64,000 bases of DNA from Apteryx mantelli (Eukaryota > Chordata > Aves > Apterygiformes > Apterygidae): NCBI RefSeq assembly GCF_036417845.1, contig NC_089980.1:131776516-131840515 (forward strand). Reading direction: 5' to 3'. Positions 36,110 to 48,266 of the stretch are shown here, one piece after another. The notes under the pieces were generated by a model. It ran no database searches. It saw nothing but the letters and a program-made list of their open reading frames with translations, and was not told the origin of the DNA. Numbering within the stretch: the stretch's first letter is position 1; every line of letters begins with the position of its first letter. The position numbers and the translations under genes were made by a program.

Positions 36110-36211
36110 GGTATCCCAATATGTCTTGTACTCGATATGATTTAAATAAAGTGAGACATTGAAAAATCACTTGATTTAAGTCATACGGAGTACAAGACTG
36201 ATTAAGGTACC
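36110..36211. ncRNA. Long imperfect hairpin (MITE-like or pre-miRNA-like)
   Basis: The core arms 36125-36154 and 36167-36196 are complementary at 26 of 30 positions around a 12-base loop. Pairing continues outward, GT with AC at 36123-36124 and 36197-36198. After small internal loops, AAT pairs with ATT, and GGTA with TACC, out to 36110 and 36211. Total length is about 102 nt, within the range of microRNA precursors. An alternative is a palindromic miniature transposon or an ancient hairpin-type repeat. I do not recognise the family. The type is given as ncRNA only because the fold is the visible fact, and transcription is not shown. Confidence 0.35.
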
Positions 36212-36839
36212 TGTTGCAGGACACTGGAGATTAAGAGCCTCTCTTCACTGGTTTGACCTGTGAGACAGAAGCAGAGCCTCTTCTGCCTCTCAGCATTGCC
36301 CTCTTCTACAGATTAAAAAAAAATAAAAATCTAGATATATTCATACCAGCCTCACTAATGCCTAGACATGGGGAGCTAACTCCTTCTGTTGGGGAAAAGA
36401 AAGACACACCTTCTCACTGAAGACCTGTGTTGGTTCCCTCTGTCCTTCTCAGCGGTGGCTGTTGGCTCTTACTGTGTGTGGACCATCTAAGTTGCTTTAT
36501 CAGGCACCTGGGGCCGAGATCCTTGAGCCGGCTCTGCGTGCACCAGTGCCAGCGTGGGAGCAGCGCATCTGGGCCTGCGGCGGGCTCTCGAGGGGTGCTC
36601 TGCCTCGGGAGTGGTGCTGAGCTGTGCAGGTGCTGCTGCCGGAGACGCTCGGTGCATGCTTGCGTTGGCCCTCGCTCAGTGCTGGTGTGAATGCTGCTGT
36701 TGCCTGGCGTTTGCTTGCTTCCCTTCTGTATGCCCTCATGTTTGGCTTTAGGGACCCAGTTTTTATTTTTACATATATAAAATGTATATTCTGTGGGTAA
36801 TTTAATTTAAAGCAGCGTGGCTGTTCACATGAGGGAGAG

Positions 36840-37080
36840 TTGGTTTCTCTTTATGTCCCCTCCTAATGGATATGAAGTGGCTTTTTAACCCTTGTTCTTG
36901 CTAATGGCATTTATTTAATCAGGATAATTAAGACTGCTAAGCTATAGCATCTCTCTCATCAGCCAGGCTGTAAATAGGAGTTTTATATAGCTGAAGAAAC
37001 AGATCTGTGTTCTGTTCCTGTTACATTTCTGGATATGTTTTAAGATTTCTCAGGAAAATCAGCACAATGAAACACCCTTT
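36840..37080. promoter_or_regulatory. Candidate conserved non-coding element
   Basis: An AT-rich repeat-free stretch with CATTTATTTAATCAGGATAA, then TTAAGACTGCTAAGC and a TTTTATATAGC motif, follows a short GC-rich patch at 36.5-36.7 kb. It is dense in homeodomain-type cores and has no coding potential. Conservation is unproven. Confidence 0.25.
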
Positions 37081-40000
37081 GACAATAGCGATCTCTTTTC
37101 TTCATGGTGCAGCCTGAACAAGCATTCAGACCCTTTCCTTCTGGGATTGCTCATTTCCTCTTTCTCCTAAAATAAAAACAATAGTCCCCCAAAAGCACAA
37201 CCTCTGCAGCGCGGGGACGGAGCCAGCCTCTGTCACCCCACCAGTCAGGCCTTGCACGGAACATTGTTTTCTGTTTTTCCCCCTCTGAGTTGCAACTTGG
37301 GGAGAAAAATAGAGAGAAAGCAACAAAGAGACCCTTCTCATAGGCCGCTTTAGTGCTGTCAAAAGTACTAACTAATGCCCACCCTGAATTTTGCTCAGTG
37401 CCTTTTTCAAAGGCTTCCATCCTTTATACTCACGAGGAGAATGAGGCACACGGAAAAGAAATCACATTCGCTAAAACGAACTATCATCAAGCAAACTGGA
37501 GGTACAGCCCTTGGGTCTTCTCAAGCCTGGGGCAGTAGCCCCAGGTCTGCTTCAGCTGTGAGGGGAGCCTGTGATTAAAGAGACTGTCACAGACCTCCTG
37601 TGTGGGCCCACCTGCACAGCGCTGGAGTCACCGCAAGAGCCTGGTGTCCGTGGGACTGAGCCTTTAGTCTCTCTGCACCCTGTTTCCCCGCCTGTCCCTT
37701 CTGATTACAGGTCTGCTGGGAGTGTCTCGTACTGTAGCTTGATTCCTTGCAGGTATTTTGGAGCCCAGCTCCCATACTGACCCCAGTTGGGATGACTTCC
37801 AAATAGTTGTGGGGCTGGGGGCTTGTACTACCCCCTTAAGAGCATTGCCTGTCTGAAGACTTTCTGATGCAGAAAGGTGAAGCAAAACATGCTTGACAGC
37901 ACCAGCCTCTCCCCCCTTGTGGGCACTGAATGCTGGAGTTGTTGGTAGGAGAATAAAAAATCTGGAGGTGCAGCTTGGTAGGTCTGAACCTGCTTATTTC
38001 CCTCGCGGGCGGGTTTCAGTGCAGTGTAAAATAACTCATGCTTTTGTCTGGGAAAGGCTGTGGATGGGGAGGCTTGTGCTGCATGCAGGCGATGTGCTCC
38101 CCCCGCGGCTGGAGCGGGAGGGGGCAGCCACAGCTGATTGATGGGAGGCAGTTTGCCAAGCAGGGGCAACTCGGTCACCTTGGGTGGTGTGCCCTGAACT
38201 GAAACTGGGTAGGCTTTTAATAGCAGGGTTATAGTCTACTACTACTTTCTACTTTGTGCTACTTTCAAGAGTGTTTTTACCTGATCCTGTTTGTGACTAG
38301 TTGGACAAAGTTACTCCCGGAAAGGATGCCTTCATTTGCACTTCTGCTCTCAAACATCGAGGTAACCTCAGAAGGAGTATACAGAGGTTTTACGCACATC
38401 TGCAAAGCTTGTCAGCAGATCTTTTTGCTAAAACACTGCTTCAGCAAGTTGCTAGCCTGTCAGACCTATGGTGGCTGCCAGCCCGTGCCAGGCAGCAGAC
38501 CTGGAGAGGGGTGAAGTTGCAGCTGGGGCTGGCAGGAGTGTTTTCTTTCAGCCTGGCCTGACAACAGAGGGCTCTGAGATGACCCCCTCCACTGTCCCTG
38601 TGCCTTCCTTGCAGAGATGGGAGAGAATGAAACACTTCCACCCCTTTCTTTACCACTGGGACTGTGTCCAGCTCCGTCCCCTCTGTTCCCCAGGCCAGTA
38701 TTCGCTTGGTCCAAATTTTACACGTTGCCTTACAAAGGGGCAAATTGGCCCAGTGCATCTTGAGCATAAGAGATTTCAGAATTGGCTTTAACCTCAGACC
38801 TGTCCCTCTGTGCAAGAGTCTTCTGTGTGTTTGCAAACTACTTTTCTGCTCTGGGGTTAGTGAGGGCTGCGGGTTGCTGTTAGCCCTCTGTGTGGGATGT
38901 TCCCCAAGTATCCATGGCTGTTGGAAGCCAAATTGCATTTTAAAGCCCCTCTCAGCCTTGTCAGTGTTGGGAATAGCACAAGGGTGCAGCTCTAGAGTAT
39001 ATAGATATCGGGGTGCATTGGCCCAAGGGTCCCAAGCTAGAAAATGGTGGAGGGGGATGGAGGCTGGCTAGAGGTTTGACCCCTTGTTTCAGGGCCTTTC
39101 TAGCCCATTTCCTAGCGTACTTTTCTGGAGAAGATCAGAGCTGCCTCCATCCCAACCCTGTGCTGTTGGTTTAATGGCAGCACTGACAGATGTGGAGGGA
39201 GCCTGCTTCTTTTCCCTGAACACTTGGCCTGGTGGTGTTGGGGCGAGAGTGAGGTCAAAACCCTTTTCTGCTCTTGAAGGAATGACTAGCAAGGGGCAAT
39301 AACTTTCCATTTAGGGCTTTCATTTCCATTGGTGACAATAAGCCTGATTTGCATTGTAGAGAAGCTATCGTATTAATGGGGCCTAGCTCATGTGATAGCA
39401 AAGTTCAGCTGTGCTCCAGCCCCCATGGGATGTGCAGCGAGGGGAAGAGGGTCAGGAACTTTCTTAGACATTAGGAATGTGGAAGGCACACTTTTCACAA
39501 AAGAAATGTTCAGGGGGAGAGGCAGGGAAATGCCCCTCTGATGGTATATTTAGAAAGATATGGAGCATGCAGGAAATCAGTGGACACAGGTGGAAAGTTA
39601 TTCTCCTGGGTCATCATCTGTGTGAGTCTTGCCTGGCCCCATGTGGGGAGCTCTCAACCCTCCTGATGCCCAGCCAGCAAGAAGCTTTGGAGGCATCTGT
39701 GCATTTTGAATGATCTGGTGTGGGCCATTTATTTCTCACTCTGATGGCTTGTTTATGCTAGTGTTTCAGTGATAGATCAGTGTTGGTGTTTGTAATGAGG
39801 CATTTTAGGACTACTCTGGAAGTTTTAAAACCTGCTGTAGTAAGGTAAGGCTGCAGGTAAAACACCTTGGAGGCCAATTTGCCAGGAAGATGGGTATGGT
39901 GCTTTTTGTTTCTGATTTAACTCTAAATTTTCTAGCTTTACTTGAAAACTATAATGTTTCCTTCCTCTTCTCCTTCTACTTTTGGATTTCTGGCAGGTTT

Positions 40001-40104
40001 CCAAGTAACATGTTCAAGCACACTCAATAAATTTATTAAGAGTAATTCAGTTACATAACACTGATCATCCATGGCTGTACAGGCATTTTACCATTGAGAA
40101 TAAA

Positions 40105-40165
40105 TACCAATAACATGATTTTGCAGATGGAGAAACTGGGGCACAGATCATGCCATCAGCAATGG
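40105..40165 (-). mobile_element. Possible MIR SINE fragment
   Basis: TGATTTTGCAGATGGAGAAA followed by CTGGGGCACAGATCATG matches the reverse of the MIR core (ATTTTACAGATGAGGAAACTGAGGCACAG) over about 30 bases. Flanks are too diverged to extend it. Confidence 0.45.
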
Positions 40166-43068
40166 GATTCTTTTTTACTAAACTATACCAAAGACACCTT
40201 CACCTCACCTGAACGTTCCTTTGGACTTCTGGGGATGCTTCATCTGACGTGCATTACATCTACATCTGAGTAGGTACCCTAGGATTGTTGGTTCCTCTCC
40301 ATTTACCCAAAGGAGGTCCAGACAGCTAGCTTAGAATAGACAGATCCTGCTTGAAATCACTGAGCTGGGCAGCAATAAAGCTGATGTCCTGACCTCCGGT
40401 GCATCTCCTGTGCCATATTTAGTTCTCAGCACTTAATTGATATGCAATGCAGATACTTCCTAACAGGATAGTGAGGTAGGGAACTGGAGTACCTGCTGTT
40501 AGTGTCCTTACAAGTACAGTTTACCCAGTGGATTGCTAGCCTTGCAATTGCTGCCTCACCATGAGGAATGCTAGGTGATACTCCTTGTGTGGCTCAGATG
40601 GAGTTGGACTAGTGCTCACTAGCTTCAAAACTAGATTTCTGTCCTCTTCCATTTAAAACACTGGTGCAGATGCTAAGGAATAACTCAGATCGTTTTATAC
40701 CTTAAGGATTGCTCCTTTATGTTGTGTTGTTTTACCTTTCTGGGAATGACCAGTTCTGCTTTCCTCCCTCCCTCTGACACAGCAGGGAAATTGGTGTAGT
40801 AGAAGAGGCTGAGGAAAAATCCCTACCAATCCCTCTAAGACTTTGCTCCCTTTCCTCTCATGGACTTGAGCTTATCTGCCTCAGACTCTGCAGCATGAGG
40901 ACATTCATGTAACAAGCCTAAGGAGCAAACCTGGAAGAGACTGACTTCAGTGGCTTAAGATTAATGCATGTGGGGTTTTTTTTTCTACTTTTTCACTTTA
41001 CAGCCTAGTGACATTCATTAGTTGTTTTGATGTATGTGCCATCTTCTCTCCTTATAATTGCTGTGCCTCCTTCTGCGAGCAGAATGGCATTCATTCAACC
41101 TGGGAATTTGTTTTCTTGGGCGTTGCAAAATGAACTAGGTATAAATGCTGCAATTAGGAGGTGATGGGCTAATCTCATTAGTCGATGGGAGAAAACATTG
41201 GGGTTGGTGGGTTGGATAATGAAATCTGAAGATAATTTTGATGTGCCAGATGGCCTGGCATAGTGGTTGCCCTAATTTGGAAGGAAAGAGAGCCAATAGT
41301 GTCTTGGAAGAACAAAAGCTGTAGCAAGAGGCATGTGGTTTCTCTGAGCTAAAAATCTGTTTCTGTGTTGTCTGTGAGTGCAGGCGTGTGGGATTCATCC
41401 AGGCCTGCTGTCTTTTTTTGGCCTTTTTGGCCTGTTTTGGGCAGAAGGCAGCCAGTAAGAGAAGACCTCTCATAAAAGTTAATGAGGCATTGACAGTACA
41501 TTGCTGTGTTTCTAGGACCAGTGGCTTGGCAAGAAGAAATAATCCAGACACCTCACTTGTTTGGAAAGGGCTGATAATTTAAGTACCTTAGTTCTGTAGG
41601 GCAAGTTGTCTTCATGGCATCCCCTTTCCCACAAATGTAGAGTTAAGATTCATAAATCCTGATATTTGTTTCTTGGGACAACACTGTAGGCTCTTTCAGT
41701 GTAATGCTTTATTTGGGTTAAGCTTCTCATTTTCTGGGGTTAGTCCTTTCATCCCCACTGAAGTAGGCAAAAAAATAGTGGTTATGGAGCTAAAAAATAA
41801 AATAGCTAAAAATAATAATCACAGTTTTCAAAAGTGACCTCTGAGATAGGAACACTTTTTCCCCTTGGCCCAACCTGAGATACTTTTAGCAGATTCTGCT
41901 TCCAGAGAGGTTTCCCCCTGGGCATGTTCACTTCAGTTCATCTCTAGTGTGCTTGGCATTGGACAAGCAAACTGTAAATGGAGGCACTTCACATCCTGGG
42001 TCTCTCTGCAAGGTTGTGGCCTGAGTGATTCTCCACAGATAAATGGGAGAAAGCTCGGTACAGTCCTCCTCCTTCCTGCTTTGCTCCATGCTTGACATGA
42101 ACACCTACCCCCACCAATATTTTTTCCAGGAAGTGAACAATAAGCAGAATTTGCCAAGCTTGGCTGTATCGCATAAAACAAGAGCAGAGGAAATCCAACT
42201 GCATATGTGGCCACCTTACCTGGCAGCACTCTGGTGCTATTTTTTTCTTTTTAGTGAGCACGAGGTTCAGGAAGAGGTCAGTGCTGGGCTCTGGGCCATA
42301 GCAACAACTCTACTGATTAGTGCTTAGGCTTGGAACAGTCTGATAAAAGCTCTTAGTTCTTTAAAGCAGTGTCCAGAATAGTAGCCAGACTCATTTGGCT
42401 GTTAAATAATGAAACATGTACTCATGATAAAAATCCTTATTGAAAAATGTGCTTGTAACTGGGATGCAGCCAGTCAGTGCTCTGTATGTCCTGGTGAGAG
42501 GGAAAGGAGGAATGTTTTCTTTGTAGTAATTTAGCATGTTTAGTATTATGAAGCTTAATGGGCTGGATCTTCGGTGATGTAACGTAGGATTGACAGCAGT
42601 GATGCTGCATTGATAATGATCAGGTTGTATACAACCTGAGAGTAGCTCAAGAGTGTAAATTACTGGATAAACATAGCTGAACCGGTCTCCTAGGATCCTT
42701 TACTCTCCCCATAGAGCAATATGGGCTCTAGTTTCTCAGCCCTTATCTGGAGTCCTATTGATATCAAACCCAGCGCTTTTTTTTATAGACACCAAAAATG
42801 CCATTTGCACTGGAGCACTTCAAAACAATACATACAGTTCAGGCACTGCCAAGGTAATGTCTTCCTAAGAGTGCACCGTGTGTTGGAAGTAGAATTTAAT
42901 GTGAAAGCATTAATCTGGCAAGCGTCTTCCTCATCATGCAAAGTGCTTAGATTCAGCTACTGAAATGGCCCCAGGAAGGAAAGCCAACTGCCAGGCGGTC
43001 CAAAGAGCAAAGTCACTTAGCAGCGGCAGGGAAAGTCCCCGAGGAGACGCAGCTGTGGGGGAGGCCGC

Positions 43069-43075
43069 TATAAAT
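43069..43075 (+). promoter_or_regulatory. Candidate TATA box in a GC-rich patch
   Basis: TATAAAT occurs within GGCCGCTATAAATCACCG. A GC-rich segment lies upstream (AGCAGCGGCAGGGAAAGTCC onward), and CCAGCTGCCAGGCAGAGCAG lies at the expected start-site distance. The architecture resembles a tissue-specific promoter or an upstream exon of a + strand gene such as the expected neighbour EVA1A. No downstream coding exon is seen. Confidence 0.25.
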
Positions 43076-46000
43076 CACCGTGGCCCCAGCTGCCAGGCAG
43101 AGCAGAGCAGAGATTGATGGGGTGGGTGGGGGAGCAGAGGCAAGGAGAGTTCAAGCATCACCCTGACCTGCATGGGGGGAAAATAGCCCCAGCCCTCAGC
43201 AAGGTTTGATTGAAGCCTGCTGTTCCCCTAAAGGGAAAAGGTCAGGCTCCGCTTTGTCAGGCGCCCTCAGACAAAAACCCTGTTTATACAGGACCCACCC
43301 TCGTACCTTGTGAGGTGGAGGGTAAATGGGCTTGGAGACATTGAATGCTCTTCTCTCCAGTAACGTTTGTGTCAAAGAGCAATGGAAATTCAGATTGGGC
43401 TGGCAGTAAAAGCCTGGATGCAAGTGGACAGGGCAAAACCCCACATAAACATTAACTGGAATTAGTCTCCATAAGTGTTATATTAATGATCCAGAAAAGA
43501 TGGTCTTCAGCACCTTAGTTTCTCCACAGAAGTGGTGGGATATGTTGGAGGGTGGCAGCTGTTGCCAGCACATGCTTGAAATTACGCCTAACGTGGTGTG
43601 CTGCAGTGCATGTCCCTGCACAGTTGCAGGTTGAGTGCAGTGCCGGGTGCTGCCGATACCTGGGAGAGGAGGGTCTCCACTCTGCTTTACCAGGTCTGTG
43701 CCGTGTGTACCCACAATGTCCCAGCACAAGGCTTTGCAAGCCCTGATGGCTCAGCTGGAAGTGAGATGTAAATATACTGTGTTTGGGGACCTATAGTCCA
43801 AGGGACAATCTTCTAGACCAGAGGTGTCTGAATTCCCAATGCTGGAGGTTTCTGCCAGAAAAATTGACCTCCACTCCCAAGCATCTTCTTTCTTGAGGGT
43901 CCCCTGACATGTGGGCACGAAATAGCTGCTGGCCATCTGAACTGTTGTGGTGACCTGCTCCCTGTCGCAGCCTTTCAGTGACTGTTCCCCCGTGATGTGA
44001 CGGATGCTTGTCCAAGCATTGTATAATACAAATACAAGGGCCTGTCACAAGTATATCCCCAGTTACATGACAGAAATATGGATACTGTAAATCAGATAGG
44101 ACTCCCAAGTCCTGTCCTGCATCTGGTTTGTGCTCCCCTGGTTGGCAATGCTGTTTGAGAAGAGAGGAGCTGAACAGGGAAGCCCCGAGGAGACCGTGTG
44201 ACTTGGTCCAACTGAAACTTGGGCACCTCTCCTATTTACCAAAAAAACCAACTAGCAGTTCAGGAGCCAACTCATGCATGACTTGGATGTTCCAATCACA
44301 AGAGTGTGGGTGTGGAAACAGCTTCACCCATCTGATTTTAATGTACCACCATACGTCTATCAGAGCCCTTCCAGCTGCTTTCCAACCTCTCTCCTCCCCT
44401 TCTGCCCTGACACAGAGAAGAAGCTGAACCGAGTACAGCTCAGCCAGGCAAGGGCAATCTGGTATCCCTGCTCCGCTCCTGCATGGCTTTTATTTATTTG
44501 AAAGTTACCAGTACAGAATACATTGATTAATGGCCCAGTAAATTAACTGGCAGCCGCTGTAGATTGCTTTGCAGCTGATGGTTGCAAAGAGCTGTTGGAG
44601 TGGAAAAGCATAACGAAGTGCCAACTTACTAGGCTGTGACGGTGCCCGCTGTACGCCAGGCATTTTCCGAACAGGAAAGGAAACAAAGACATTTCACTGA
44701 GCAGTGCTGCTGTCAGAGACTGACTCATGGCCAGGGTGGAGGGAAAGGAATAAAGCCCAAAACTAGGGGGAAAACCCAAATGTGTAGTTCGAACACAAAC
44801 TTGGCATGTGAAGACAACTTTTCAGATAATATAGTCTTCACCACAGGATTGTAGCTTAAAATTGTGTTTGATTCGATTTTACAGTTGATTATATGGTGTT
44901 TCATATATTGTAGAGAAGATCAAATTCTGCCCAAACCTCAGTGTGTGAAAGTCTTTCTCCTGCTCTTTCTTCTCAGTTTAAGCAAGGCAGCATAAGTGCA
45001 ACTAAAGAGAAAGTAGAGACTGCAGTTTTGCCAACTGCTGCTGAGGCACCAGCTTTTCCCAGCTCTCCAGAGTCACTTTCTGATCAGTAATCAGAGCAAA
45101 GGCTAGCAAATATGGCCTTAAAATATTCCCTATTCGTGACCAACAGACCGCTGATATTAAATATCAAAAGCAAAAAGTTGTCGTTGTCCTGTGACAAATC
45201 TCGGTTCTGGTCTGTGTGGGAAAGGAAAAGTGCCATCAAGAAAGAAAAAAATTAGACTAGCTGATAACACATTGCATGAAATAAAAGATATAACATGTTT
45301 TTTAAATGTCATTGAGAGCCTCCCCTCATCTGCCTGATACATTCATTCGGCTCCTTTGTGTGAACCCCATTATTTTGTTTCTCTGGTTTTGTAAAAGGAG
45401 CTAATGAGGCTTGTTTGGATTTTCTAGGTATTGCAGGAAATATAGCAAAATGCCTTGCTCTCCTCAGGTTGGAGGTGGTTGGTTGTGTGCAAAGGCTGCT
45501 TCGTAATGACCTGGCCCTTCCGGGACTGGGGAACTGGCATTTAGCTTCCTCCACCTTTGCTGTTTTTGCATTTCCTTGCCGGGCAACAGGGAGGGAGAAG
45601 CAGCCCTAGAAGTCAGTTCATCCCAGAAGTCTTCAAAACACCAAGACTGTATGTAGGATCTTAGATCCTGACTTCTTGGTTGATTTTGGTGGGAAGTAAG
45701 GATTTTAAGCAGACTCAAGAGCCTAAATATCATATTGAATCTGGGTCTGAACCCAGGTCAGCTGAGTCACTGGATGGTTTTTCTTCCCAGTGACTCTAAT
45801 GGGACAAAACATCACTGTTGTAGTCTAATTTTCCCAAACAGGAAATCTGTTTTTAGGGCTTCTGTGATTAAAAAATACTGCAGCATTGTAATGCAAGATC
45901 TTCCTCTGCTGGTTCAAAGCTGTTAAAACAGAGTTTGATGGATTTAACTTTATATTCATAAGGGCTGTCCTGTTCTGTAGTCAGGGGCGGATGGGAGTGC

Positions 46001-47689
46001 CTGCAGCAGTTGTGGAAGAGGCTGAAGCAGATAGCAGGTTCCCAGCCACTGCCTGGCTCTTTCCCCACTGCTTGCCCTGTTGTCGCTCCGCCCCCCATGG
46101 GAGAACGTCTGACTTCATGTGAGAAGGCTTCGGTGTGGGGATGTAAGATACCTGAGAAGTGGAAATAGCTGCAATGTGCTGCTAATTTATCTGGAGCAGC
46201 CATGAAATGCAGTCCTTCTGGGGGAGGAGCAGTCTGACCAAGACACTGTGGAACGGAGGTTGTGGAGGTAAGAGCCAGAGACACAGCAAGGCAAGCGTCT
46301 GCTCACTTGGTGGATGCTAAGGATTCTTCAAAGAACGATGAAAGACCAGGAATATTTCACCTGAAAGACATCTCTGTGACCTTCCACACACGTTGTGCCT
46401 CCAGGGTTGTTGACCAGTAGGATGCATTGTAGGAAAATAATGTTAACTTTACTATTTTGTTGGATCTGATTAGTCTGAGGCCACCAATTAACTCTCTGCC
46501 AGAGTGTGTCTGCTTATACTAATGCCATACCACTGGGTGCAGTCTGTCTTGGGGGTGGCCATCTGGCCCCAAAGGGCTCTGACTGAAAGAGTAAGAGTGT
46601 GTCCGCTCAAAAATGAGGTGCATTGGCAATGCAGCTTGCGCGCTCTGTGTTGGCAGGTCTGATAAAAGCTATCATCTCTGCCCACAGGCTTGCTTTCCTT
46701 GTGTCCATAGACCATCCCAGCTGCTATGTCACTGCCACTACTCAGGGTGAAACAGCAGCACAAATGCATTCAAAACCTAGTGGCTCCAAGGGAAGATATT
46801 CAACAGGAATCTTTCTCTAAGTCTGGGAGAACTTTGAATTTGGCCCTCAGTTCATCTTCCCTAGGCACTTGGTCCTTTAGCGTTATTCCTAAAAGATTAA
46901 ACACTGTTCTTCTGTTTGGGAGGCTAGAAGATTTTGAAATTCTGAAGGAAAGGAGAAAAGCATCCTAGTGGCTAACCCAGCAGATCTTTACTTGCACACA
47001 GTCATGCCTCACATGGGCTTATGTGAAGACAAATTTGCAGGCCTTATGTTTTGCCTTGTCTTTGCGTAATGAGACACCAAAGTATTGCTTGTCTTAGCTA
47101 AACAACATAAATTGGCTGTGTTGAATTGCATTTGTGCCTATTTCTGATGGGTTTAAGGTGCCTATTTCAAGTGGCCAGGAAGAAAGTTGAGTGTTTACAT
47201 CTTGTTTAAATGGCCGGCACAGGCTCTCTGCCCCTAAGTAGTCCAGATTAGCGCATAGCCGAGAGAATTCTGGCACAGGGCCACAAGGACAGATTTTTCA
47301 CTGTACTTTGAAAGGGTGTTGGGTTTCTGGAGCTGACCTTTTGGGTGGATAAATGGGAGGATTAGCTGCTAAGGAAGCAATTATCCACTCTCTATAATTA
47401 ATATCTCTTTCTTATTCTCTGGTGTTACTTGACCTGGAACCAGAACCTGTTCGTGTTGCCAACTTTGTGTAATTACCGCTTTAAAAATGAGGGCTAGAGT
47501 ACCAGGCGTTTAGAAGTCAGCGTGGTGGAAGTGGGGAGTAAGAACACAAGGGTGAAGTTATTGAATCAAGCTTCAGTGTCCAAAACAATGAAGAACGGGA
47601 TGATTAAAGACTGTAGTTTTGTCCCTGAGGTAACTCTCTACCCTTTAGTGCCACTGTGTCTTTTGACATGAAGATTAAATATGCTTGCT

Positions 47690-47870
47690 ATTCTTCTTAA
47701 ACAAAGCCTGCCCTGTCAATAAAGCAAACAGGTGCCTAATGCTTCTGCACATGCCTTTTTAAAGGTTGCCTTTCCCATCAATTTTGCTGTGTTTTCAGCT
47801 GTCACAGTTTAAAATGCCATCTTGATCAGGTGCAACTAGAGATTGTCATTCTAGGCTAGCATTTCCCATT
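47690..47870. promoter_or_regulatory. Candidate conserved non-coding element
   Basis: A repeat-free stretch contains CCTGTCAATAAAGCAAACAG, CATGCCTTTTTAAAGG, CCCATCAATTTTGC and CTTGATCAGGTGC. These resemble PBX/MEIS, MEF2-like and E-box cores. No coding potential is evident. Conservation is unproven. Confidence 0.2.
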
Positions 47871-48253
47871 ACAAACCCAGACAGATGTAGCCAGATGTTG
47901 ATATCATCATTCTAGGAGGAGGATGTATTCGTTTTACCCTGCTTTAAAAAGTAATCTTGAATTCCTTATTTATCTCCTGGTCTATTTTGAGATATTTATA
48001 GTGTCCAATGCTATTGTAGAGGAGGCTGAAATTCTTAAAAAAAAAAAAAGATTTCTGGGAGCATTCAATCTGGGTGTGCATCTGGATTTTTTTTTAAAGG
48101 AGTTTGATTTTTACGAAGAACAGAGCAATAGCTCAGCCAAAATGCCTCAGATGCCTCTCTTTCCCAAAGCATTTCTAGTTAAACTTTCAAAAACTAAAAT
48201 CACTTTTGAAAAAAGCCTAAGGAAAATAAGCTTATAAAACATGTAGATATAAG

Positions 48254-48266
48254 GTTAATATTTAAC
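48254..48266. promoter_or_regulatory. Near-perfect HNF1-like site
   Basis: GTTAATATTTAAC differs from the HNF1 consensus at one position. It is a weaker companion to the perfect site at 31.09 kb. Random occurrence is plausible in AT-rich sequence. Confidence 0.25.

Noticed and set aside
38441-38938. 165-codon minus-strand ORF
   Set aside because: It overlaps similar-length ORFs on the plus strand (38468-38791, 38664-39071) and shows no family resemblance.
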